From Antedon mediterranea (Eukaryota > Echinodermata > Crinoidea > Comatulida > Antedonidae), in assembly GCF_964355755.1 (NCBI RefSeq), contig NC_092673.1, positions 6,143,001-6,207,000 on the forward strand: 64,000 nucleotides of DNA. Direction: 5' to 3'. A model generated the notes under the pieces. It saw only the letters and a list, made by a program, of their open reading frames with translations. It made no database searches and was not told the DNA's origin. Made by a program: the position numbers and the translations under genes. This document shows, piece by piece, positions 1 to 7,801 of this stretch; position 1 is the first letter of the stretch; the number at the start of each line of letters is the position of its first letter.

Positions 1-112
1 GCACTGCTGCCAATCAAACAAACATGATTTGAATATTATGCCATTAATCTCCCTAGTTTATAATAGATTGTGATGTGATATAATATGATTGTAACAAAAT
101 ATTTTTGTTCAG

Positions 113-2812
113 AATTGAAAACAGATTTACAGCGACGTGTGTATGGCCAACACCTAATAAGTGATGTAGTAGTGAAGGCAATCCAAGCTCACGTTGAAAG
201 CGCTTTTGTAAAGAAGGCCCTCGTTCTGTCCTTCCATGGTCGCACTGGAAGTGGTAAAAACTTTGTCAGTCAAATAATAAGCGAAAGTTTATTTACTAAA
301 GGAATGGATAGCAAATTTGTACACTTGTTTTTACCAGAATTTGATTTCCCACACAAAAGACACATTGAAACTTACAAGGTGATGTTCTTTCCATTTAAAT
401 CTATTAAAATTCTGAATTGCTTATAAGTTTTAGTGTTAATAATTTAAGTATACTATTTAAACTACCAAAATAAATTTCTGAAGTTTCTGAATTCATTGTT
501 ATTTTTACTATATTTTTTTAGGATCTGTTACGACACCGCATTCGAAATTACCTTTTCTTCTGCCCAAGTCAACTTTTTATTTTTGATGAAATGCAGAGTC
601 TTTTACCAGAAATAATTGATACTATCAAACCATTTATAGATTATCATAATATTGATGGTATCGATACTAGAAGAGCTATATTCATTTTTCTAAGGTATTT
701 TAATTCATTTATTTATAATATTATAGCTGTAGTTGAGTTCAATGCTCTCAATGCTAGTTCTGGTGAATGACCACTCTTATGATCGAGAACTAGAGGTCCA
801 GTATACCCATCTGGCTTATGTGCACTCAATGAACCCAGTGTATCTTTAGAAAAGAGTATAACAATACGAACAATATAATGAACAATACCATGAAAGCCCC
901 AGTGGTCTAATATTTAGGACATCTGCATATCAAGCAGGCGGTCCGAGTTCGAGTCTCGGTTGGGGGGACTTTTTCTCATTCTCACAGATTTCCTTATCTT
1001 TATCGTTTCAAATTAATTAATTAAATTTCAGTATATTACCGGGCGGTTTAGAATTAATGTTCTTTGCCTTATTTGTTTATATATATAAAAGTATCTCTTC
1101 GGAGATCCCGCCTCGTGAATAAAAATACTGTAAGATGAGGGCGTATCAATTTGATCTCTGGTGCGCGTGCGTACAACTGAGGACTAGTTCTGTTCCGCCG
1201 TACCACGCCGAGAATGTTAAAGAGTGGCTATCCAATCGAGTTCAAACAATACCATGAAAGCCCCAGTGGTCTAATGGTTAGGACATCTGCATATCAAGCA
1301 GGCGGTCCGAGTTCGAGTCTCGGTTGGGGCGACTTTTTCTCATTCTCACAGATTTCCTTATCTTTATCGTTTCAAATTAATTAATTAAATTTCAGTATAT
1401 TACCGGGCGGTTTAGAATTAATATTCTTTGGCTGATTTGTTTATATATATAAAAGTATCTCTTCGGAGATCCCGCCTCGTGAATAAAAATACTGTAAGAT
1501 GAGGGCGTATCAATTTGATCTCTGGTGCGCGTGCGTACAACTGAGGACTAGTTCTGTTCCGCCGTACCACGCCGAGAATGTTAAAGAGTGGCTATCCAAT
1601 CGAGTTCGAACAATACCATGAAAGCCCCAGTGGTCTAATGGTTAGGACATCTGCATATCAAGCAGGCGGTCCGAGTTCGAGTCTCGGTTGGGGCGACTTT
1701 TTCTCATTCTCACAGATTTCCTTATCTTTATCGTTTCAAATTAATTAATTAAATTTCAGTATATTACCGGGCGGTTTAGAATTAATATTCTTTGGCTGAT
1801 TTGTTTATATATATAAAAGTATCTCTTCGGAGATCCCGCCTCGTGAATAAAAATACTGTAAGATGAGGGCGTATCAATTTGATCTCTGGTGCGCGTGCGT
1901 ACAACTGAGGACTAGTTCTGTTCCGCCGTACCACGCCGAGAATGTTAAAGAGTGGCTATCCAATCGAGTTCGAACAATACCATGAAAGCCCCAGTGGTCT
2001 AATGGTTAGGACATCTGCATATCAAGCAGGCCGAGTTCGAGTCTCGGTTGGGGCGACTTTTTCTCATTCTCACAGATTTCCTCATCTTTATCGTTTCAAA
2101 TTAATTAATTAAATTTCATTATATTACCGGGCGGTTTAGAATTAATGTTCTTTGCCTGATTTGTTTAGAAAAGAGTATAGTTGCACAGATGCTCTGGTTT
2201 ATCCCAGCCCTGTCATTTGGCAAGTAAGCTTTAAAAAAATAGCACCTACAACATTACACCAGCATTTGGTCAGTGAGTAGGTTTAGACTAAAGTCCCTTT
2301 TAAATGACACAATGGTGAAATAGAGGAGGAATATATTTAATAGGGGAAAAAAGGTTTCATTGCAAATCACTCAAAACAATTTTATTTGTGATTCTATTTT
2401 TTAATTTCTAATTTTGTTTTTAATTTTTAAAACCAGTTCAACCTCAGGTCAAGAAATTGCAAATGTAGCAATAAAAGCTGTTAAAGATGGACGCAAACGT
2501 GAATCTGTGACCTTAAATGAGTATGAAGATGTCATTGAAAAAGCCTCTTATCGTAAAAAGGACACAGGTCTGTGGCACAGCAAACTGATAGATCATCATC
2601 TGATAAGTCATTTCGTACCTTTTTTACCCCTGGAGAGGGAGCATGTACGCAAGTGTATACAACAAGAAATGCGGGAACAGGGTTGGCCTCAATGTACAAA
2701 GACAGAGAATGAGGTGTTGAACTATTTGACTTTTGGGCCAGAAGATTTTCCAATTTATGCTGCTAAGGGTTGCAAGAATATTAATGAGAAACTGAACCTT
2801 GTTCGGTATTGA
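113..2812 (+). CDS. Torsin-family AAA+ ATPase, copy 1 (5' exon outside the window)
   Basis: Three exons: 113-378, 522-694 and 2437-2812 (stop TGA 2810-2812), all with AG/GT boundaries and the same intron phases as copy 2. Torsins are ATPases of the endoplasmic reticulum and nuclear envelope lumen that need LAP1/LULL1-type activators. Seen here: the torsin-type Walker A GRTGSGKN (Asn after Lys), the Walker B LFIFDEMQ, a block TGLWHSKLIDHHLI typical of torsins, and the C-terminal GCK motif containing the sensor-2 cysteine. The sensor-1 stretch reads FLSSTSG where family members I know have FLSN. The exon encoding the signal peptide must lie left of base 1. The first exon is entered at AG 111-112. 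No frameshift or stop is seen, so the gene looks functional. The last intron (695-2436) is swollen by a SINE and a tRNA-like array. Confidence 0.9.
845..860 (+). repeat. Left 16-bp direct repeat flanking the tRNA-like array
   Basis: TTTAGAAAAGAGTATA lies immediately left of the array and is repeated exactly at 2164-2179. The base before it differs (C versus G), so the match ends cleanly. This is what a target-site duplication of 16 bp looks like. Confidence 0.75.
896..967 (+). pseudogene. tRNA-like unit 1, degenerate
   Basis: Same 72-nt segment as units 2 and 3, but the conserved G18-G19 of the D loop reads AT and the last acceptor pair is lost (C72 replaced by G). The anticodon stem-loop and T arm are unchanged. 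Unlikely to yield a stable tRNA. Confidence 0.65.
1260..1331 (+). tRNA. tRNA-Asp(AUC)-like, unit 2
   Basis: A full cloverleaf can be drawn: acceptor GCCCCAG/TTGGGGC, D stem GTCT with AGGAC closing and G18-G19 present, anticodon stem TCTGC/GCAGG around the loop ATATCAA, four-base variable loop, T stem CCGAG/CTCGG around TTCGAGT, discriminator G73. The anticodon is ATC, which would read GAT (Asp). U35, C36 and G73 match known Asp identity positions, but A34 replaces the usual G34. The D arm resembles tRNA-Glu. The A box TGGTCTAATGG fits consensus and the B box nearly so. A T5 terminator follows. It could instead be a SINE-type tRNA relic that stayed intact. Confidence 0.6.
1624..1695 (+). tRNA. 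tRNA-Asp(AUC)-like, unit 3
   Basis: Identical in sequence to unit 2, with the same intact cloverleaf, anticodon ATC and T5 terminator directly downstream. Being identical to its neighbour 364 bp away fits recent tandem duplication rather than independent selection. Confidence 0.6.
1988..2055 (+). pseudogene. tRNA-like unit 4, variable loop deleted
   Basis: Matches units 2 and 3, except that four bases (CGGT) between the anticodon stem and the T stem are missing. This removes the whole variable loop, so a normal tertiary fold is not expected. It is the last unit before the right flanking repeat. Confidence 0.65.
2164..2179 (+). repeat. Right 16-bp direct repeat flanking the tRNA-like array
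   Basis: Exact copy of 845-860. The array sequence ends at GATTTG just before it. The internal units continue TTTATATATA at this point, so up to four bases of the junction are ambiguous. Confidence 0.7.
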
Positions 2813-3420
2813 AAAACACATTTTGAATTATCATAACAGTGCAGAATAAAATTTAATAGAGTATAGCTTTCCAAACAAAAATTTGTTCTGGAAAGATAAT
2901 TATTATTCTTTAGGTATATGTAATCGATCGCGTGTGTTTGTTACTTGGCATGTTGATCGGTGCAGTTTGTGTGTAGGTGTGTGTGTGTTTGTTTGTTTGT
3001 CATCACTCTAGCGCTAACAATTTTGATTCGAATAACTCCCAATTTTGGTGAAATCTGGACCACGGTCCCAATTCTGGACCACTTTTTAGAATTTTTTTCA
3101 GACCTGCTAGTGTTAAGAGATAGGACAAAATTTTCACAAGCTGCTGAGCAGTCTTAAAGTAACATGTAAACTAAAATTGCATTTTCTCGAGAACTACTTG
3201 TCCAAAAAACTTCATTTTTGTTCAAGAGGCAAGAATTATAATTTGTGGTTTGTAATTTTAAAACATAATTAGATTTAATGTACACGTTTTTTTAATGCGA
3301 TTAAACCCTATTTCTTTTCAAATTCACTCGTTTGATTTTCGCGTTGCTGTTCTATTGTTAGTCAGCTGAAGCTATTGTTAGTTGAAAGGCTGGTACTTAC
3401 ATAACCATCACACCAAACTC
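2813..3420. other. Non-genic: torsin copy 1 3' flank
   Basis: AT-rich 3' flank and spacer. AATAAA occurs shortly after the torsin stop (near 2846). A short TGTGTG/TTTG simple-repeat tract lies near 2966-3000. No exon-like segment is recognised. Confidence 0.5.
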
Positions 3421-3423
3421 GCA

Positions 3424-3475
3424 TAATAACAATAATAATAATAATAATAATAACACTAATAATAATAATAATAAT
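3424..3475. repeat. (AAT)n microsatellite
   Basis: Imperfect AAT triplets with one CAC interruption. It is probably the A-rich tail of the minus-strand LINE relic that starts next to it. Confidence 0.8.
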
Positions 3476-3880
3476 ATTTATTCGGCACAAGTTCATAAAA
3501 GTACATTTTACAATTCATCTTGCCAGGAGCAAGTAATAGGCATGAGCCCAAACAGAAAACTGCTCTTACTCCATCATTACTTATAAAATACAAAAATAAC
3601 AAAACTAAGTAGCACAAATTAAGTCAAAACAAAACAAAACAAAGTTATAATGAGATACACCAATTAAAAATAAAGCTGCATTGAATAAACAATATAAACA
3701 ATTACAACTTAATATTTTGAGATCAAATGTCTGGTGAGTTGGGCTTTAAAGTCTGAAATTGTAGCAATTTCATTGGGAAGTTGCTCCCATAATCTAGGGA
3801 AAATAACAAACGATGAATTTAAAAATGTATTGGTCTTAGCCTTCACATGCTTGTAGTGAAATTAAGTCTAAGTCATACAC
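3476..3880 (-). mobile_element. LINE 3' end relic (reverse transcriptase C-terminus), minus strand
   Basis: Read on the minus strand, about 3840-3720 encodes KTNTFLNSSFVIFPRLWEQL followed by PNEIATISDFKAQLTRHL and then a stop. This is the usual C-terminal signature of CR1/jockey-like non-LTR reverse transcriptases (SFF-R-WN-LP, then F-L). A 3' UTR follows and ends in the (AAT)n tract at 3424. The 5' part is missing, as is typical of truncated LINE copies. Clade not resolved. Confidence 0.65.
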
Positions 3881-3937
3881 AGCATTAAGACACACACAAT
3901 TTTTCTGGAGACTAAATCTTATGTAAAATGATTTTAC

Positions 3938-3985
3938 AGTAGGCGGAGGTATGCACTCTCGTAGTGGCTTTCTAGTTTATTATAG
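3938..3985. repeat. Dispersed repeat fragment, copy A
   Basis: The stretch AGGCGGAGGTATGCACTC ending GGCTTTCTAGTT is matched at 47750-47795 by AGGCGGAGGTTTGCGCTA ending GCCCTTCTAGTT. A short interspersed repeat of unknown class. Confidence 0.5.
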
Positions 3986-4624
3986 TTATGAAAATGATTA
4001 ATACAATTTCTTAGTCAGCTCACATTTTTCTGTAGTGTTTCTTTTACTGTCGTGAGGTAATTTCCCGATTGATCGTAATCAAAACGGTACTGGGTATGGT
4101 CTACTAGTTTTTCTGCTCCCAACCAGTATCCATTCATATAGAAGCTTTGATGTTTGTTTTACTGTAGGAATAGAATTTAAATAGACACATGTAGGTTCAT
4201 TCATGTTAAAGAGCTTTTTTTATTTTCTATTGCATTTTACTTATAATGAATATTTTCAATTTTATTAATTTGGATTGAAGATAACACAGTATCTAGAAAT
4301 TAATTAACGCTTACGAAATTAAAGCTTATAATAACATATACAAACAATTTTTTCTGTATTATTTATTTGGATTTACACCTTTTCGATCGGTAGCACACTT
4401 ACAGTACAGTGCATCCTTTAAAATAAAATATATAACATAAAGTATAATAGAAATTTACATGCAGAAAAGTGTAAAGGCAAAGAACGAAATCAAATGAAAA
4501 CATAACATACTAAACAACTATCAATCCCTAACACCCAAAGACAAAAGAAAACAAATATACTAAAAGTGTACAGTACTAAATAAATCAACAGTTAACAAAA
4601 CACCCCAACCTCTTTTCAATTTAC
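3986..4624. other. Non-genic spacer
   Basis: AT-rich, with no ORF of note and no repeat recognised, apart from a loose second copy of TGTTTGTTTTACTGTA...TTCATGTTAAAGAGCT (near 4152 and 4996). Confidence 0.4.
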
Positions 4625-4972
4625 TTAAAGATGTATTGTCCCCCAAAAACATAAAAATGAAGATTAATTAAATCAGACTTTTAATAGGTTATTTTGTAGT
4701 TTTAATAAAGTTAATCACTTCCATAGAAAAAAAAATGAAAAAAATAATGTTTTCAATTATAAAACGACAAAATAAATGGTTAATTGAACTAAAAATCCAT
4801 TGGCTGGCAGCCAATTTGACAATTTTTCTTCTTTAAATTACAGTTTTTCAGGTAAATAATTTTTTTTGATTCAATTTTTGGTCAATGTGGATAACTATTA
4901 TGTGAAATTTAAATGGTTTATTAAAAAAAAAAATATTTAGGAATTTTTTTTAGGGGGACAATACATCTTTAA
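4625..4972. mobile_element. MITE with TTAAAGATGTATTGTCCCCC termini
   Basis: Begins TTAAAGATGTATTGTCCCCC and ends with its inverted complement GGGGGACAATACATCTTTAA, 348 bp apart. No coding potential. Related pieces lie at 18420-18683 and 22545-22705. Superfamily not determined. Confidence 0.75.
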
Positions 4973-6245
4973 TATAGCAATGTAGATAAATATTGTTTGT
5001 TTTACTGTAAGCCTACAATTTAAATAGAAACATGTGTAGGTCCTTTCATGTTAAAGAGCTCTTTATTATTTGCTATTGCATTTTAGGTGCCAAATTGGTT
5101 TAAGTTTATTTGTGTTTATAATATGAATGTATATCCCATTTTAGACACACTTTGTGCCACTGATGCAAAAGTGCAGTACCAATAAATTCAATATTACAAT
5201 GATTTGTATATCAATTGTTTACAGAATACTTAAAATGGACTACAATGCATAAAAATCTCATCATTATACATAGGCCTACGTACAGTACTGCAAAAAACCG
5301 ATAATTTTAATCATATATTTGATAAATATTATTATTATTAATAATTTGTATAATCTCTTGTGGATAATGTTGAAAATGGTTGATTTGGGTCATTAAAAGA
5401 ACTTTTTAAAATTTCTATACAGGCTGTTTTTAATGTTTTATATTTTTTGTGTCGAGTTAGTAGAATATCCAGACTGCACATACATAATACAATAAATTCT
5501 TTGATCACTTAGCCAATTAAAACCAGTAAAGTATTTTAAATTAGGCCTATATTAATATTTTTATAATGGATTTTATTCTGAGCAATTTCAATATGAAATA
5601 ACAAAGATTGTACACTATTATTATGACAATCAAATACAGCACTTTCAGAAAATAATACTCAACGGGAAAGCCCCCAATCGAATGAAGAATACGCCAGTTA
5701 TGATGTATGGCGGTACAAATTATAGTACACTACGTCATAGTGCAGGGGAATTCCCAAACCAAGCTGTATAGAGAGAGAGGGCGAGGACCTACGTACCCAG
5801 CTGTTGTATGCATACTGGTTGTATGGGAACCAGGAGGCGCGGCCAGGATCATTGATCACTTGCAGTTAGGATAGAGACTCTTAGAATAATTTATATTTTA
5901 AAACGTTAGTAGAGCAAAGTATGTATGCCTAGGCTATTAGGCTAAGTAAATACTATCACTAGGTCTATGACATTGATACACCGATAGTAGTTAGTAACGC
6001 GCTAGGCCTAGCTAGCTAGGCTAGTTAGGCCTACTAGCCTAGTAGTAGTAGGCTAGTACTAGATAGTAGTAGGCCTAGGCCCTAGCCTAGTAACTAGTAG
6101 CAGCCTAGTACTCTATCTATGCCTAGGACTACGTGAACGTAGGCTTGCTAGACCCGGAATGCCCGTCCTAGCCTACAATACATACAACTAGCTAGGCTAG
6201 TAGTATTAAATTAAAATGTACGCTTGTCTTTATTATTACACAGAC
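4973..6245. other. Non-genic spacer with a TAGGCCTA-rich cryptic-simple tract
   Basis: No gene seen. About 5990-6180 is a dense run of overlapping CTAG and TAGGCCTA words with local palindromes. 5640-5870 is less AT-rich than its surroundings and contains a GA-rich run, but no exon or promoter motif could be assigned. Confidence 0.4.
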
Positions 6246-6248
6246 AGT

Positions 6249-7071
6249 GGCCCTGTTTCTGTTGCCAACTAAATACCGTATATCATACGGTATTTTTTGA
6301 ATACCGTATATATACGGTATATTTTTGGCAGCAGAAACTGCGCTCATAAAAAATATACCGTATTTTGTATACCGTATTTTCCTCACAAAATTTGTGGATA
6401 AAATACGGTATTTACAAATTTATACTGTATTTTTTGTACCCGTTTCTGCTGCCAATAAAAAATACCGTATTTTTTTTTTACATGACAAAAGGTCACCATT
6501 CGTGTTTTTATTTTCTGTCGCTGTTAGCTGCTTTACACACATGTATAGATATATTCGGCGAAAATGTGGAGCGAATACGTCACAGTTTTACTAAATAAAT
6601 GTGTGTGGGGAAGCTAAAATGTCTGACCAACTAAAAGGTAATAAAAGGGACAACCACATTTATAAAGACATTTCTAAAAAAATAAAGCAGGAGTATGGAA
6701 TAAACTTGTCTCCAAAGCAAGTAAACTCAAAGCTGAAGAGCCCGCGAAAGCAGTACAACATTGCAAAATACAATAACTCGGGGAGGGAACGAATTAATTG
6801 TCCCCATTACGATGTTTTCTGTGCTCTCACAACATCTCTATCACTAGGGCTAGGCTGTTGAAAGTGAGACGTAAAACTTCCTTTATTGCGACTTTTAATT
6901 ATCGATCAAATAAATGAATGGCAATTTGGGTAAAAAAGATGAAATTTAACACGACCACCCAAGAAGTATTGTTAGCAGAAACGGGGTACTAAAAAATACG
7001 GTATAAAAAATACCGTATTTTATACCGTATTTTTATACCGTATTTTGAGCAGTTGCAGCAGAAACAGGCCC
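6249..7071 (+). mobile_element. Non-autonomous Harbinger-like DNA transposon, copy 1
   Basis: Termini GGCCCTGTTTCTG and CAGAAACAGGCCC (with GTTGC/GCAGC inside) form inverted repeats. The 3-bp flanks AGT (6246-6248 and 7072-7074) form a target duplication; a 3-bp duplication is the PIF/Harbinger habit. Both subterminal regions are packed with ATACCGTAT/ATACGGTAT half-sites and palindromes, like an array of binding sites. The centre carries a Myb/SANT-like coding fragment. An inverted copy sits at 33501-34282 and a related element with the same terminal words at 37720-38144. Confidence 0.7.
6619..6861 (+). pseudogene. Myb/SANT-like DNA-binding domain fragment inside the transposon
   Basis: The first in-frame ATG is at 6619. 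The segment DNHIYKDISKKIKQEYGINL, then SPKQVNSKLKSPRKQYNIAK and a CPHYD motif, has the helix-turn-helix pattern of Myb/SANT-like trihelix proteins. Such proteins are encoded as the second protein of many PIF/Harbinger transposons. About 50 aligned residues are present and then the frame runs into unrelated sequence, so the domain is truncated. The same fragment, with small changes, lies on the minus strand of the copy at 33501-34282. It is more likely leftover cargo than an expressed gene. Confidence 0.5.
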
Positions 7072-7076
7072 AGTGG

Positions 7077-7800
7077 CTACATGATGTACACCTCAGCCTC
7101 AGGCGTACATTTAAGACATATACAGATAGTGCCTATCTTGCCATCTATACTACCTACTAGGCTAGGCCTACACCTTATTATTATATTATTGAGAAGTGTA
7201 ATAATATAATACAAATAATGAATGTTTATGAGTTGGATGTACAGTAATAATGGTGAGAATATTTCATGAGTTGAAAGATTGACTGCTGACAGAGCCGAGG
7301 TGAAAATAGAGCGAATGAAATATGCTCTCCAAAACATTCATTATTTGTTTTATAACAAACCTACTTTCATTCTATTTATTAATTGTAAATCATTGACAAA
7401 TATTCTAGGCCAGGAAGCTAGACCAATGAAAAAGGCAGTGCTCCAACTTTGAATGCGGAGTAAATAATTATATAGATGATGTGAACATGTTCAGCTTTTG
7501 TAAACAATTTGAGAATTTTTAAATATCACTTTTTCATTCGGTATGGCTAATTCTAAATGACACATGATGCATATTAACCAATCAAATTGCAAGAATATAA
7601 TCAGGTGTGTGTTAATAAAAAGTAATAAATTACATGCATGTTTGAATGATTGAGCCCCTTCCATCCTCCTACCAATCATACCATAACATCATGTAGGCCT
7701 TGTCTTAGTTTGTCTTGATGTTCACCTCTTTAGAAAATTGCTTGTTTTACTTTCTCTAAATACTGTGTAAGGAGCTTATGTTTTTATATTTGTTTTAGAA
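7077..7800. other. Torsin copy 2 5' flank
   Basis: AT-rich DNA between the transposon and the torsin ATG. No TATA box or other element is distinguishable from the AT background. An AG at 7799-7800 (TGTTTTAGAAAATG) just before the ATG could be a 5' UTR splice acceptor. Confidence 0.3.
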
Positions 7801-7801
7801 A

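Larger units (their letters stand above)
861..2163 (+). repeat. Tandem array of a 364-bp unit carrying a tRNA-like gene
   Basis: The tRNA-like segments start at 896, 1260, 1624 and 1988, exactly 364 bp apart, so about 3.6 units are present. Each unit is: leader ending GAACAATACCATGAAA, a 72-nt tRNA-like gene, a T5 run usable as a Pol III terminator, an AT-rich stretch, then (in the three complete spacers) a TATATATATAAAAG box, a small TCTCTTCGGAGA hairpin and AATAAA. The latter three look like retroelement promoter and poly(A) signals. The array starts mid-unit and ends mid-unit. The internal units are almost identical, which implies recent amplification or insertion as a multimer. No protein is encoded. 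Confidence 0.8.
735..2285 (+). mobile_element. SINE copy split by the tandem tRNA-like insertion
   Basis: Bases about 735-860 contain the SINE core words GAGGTCCAGT and GTGCACTCAATGAACCCAGT followed by AAAAGAGTA. The same order occurs in the SINEs at 19783 and 50772. The SINE resumes after 2164 with GTTGCACAGATGCT. The interruption is the array at 861-2163. The tRNA-derived head is too degraded to place. The limits at both ends are approximate. Confidence 0.5.

Noticed and set aside
1230..1255. Primer-binding-site-like TGGCTATCCAATCGAGTT in the 364-bp unit (its complement ends in CCA after a T-loop-like TTCGAAC)
   Set aside because: The implied tRNA would lack the invariant C61 after the T loop, no TG..CA terminal repeat ends next to it, and the 16-bp target duplication does not fit LTR integration.
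861..2163. Hammerhead motif in the tRNA-bearing unit (CTGAGGA near the middle, GAAA before the tRNA)
   Set aside because: No stem II can be formed between them and no stem III follows, so the two words are coincidental.
6733..6760. CTGAAGAGCCCGCGAAAGC, hammerhead-like words
   Set aside because: GCCCGC between the two core words cannot fold back, and the stretch is explained as coding sequence of the Myb/SANT fragment.
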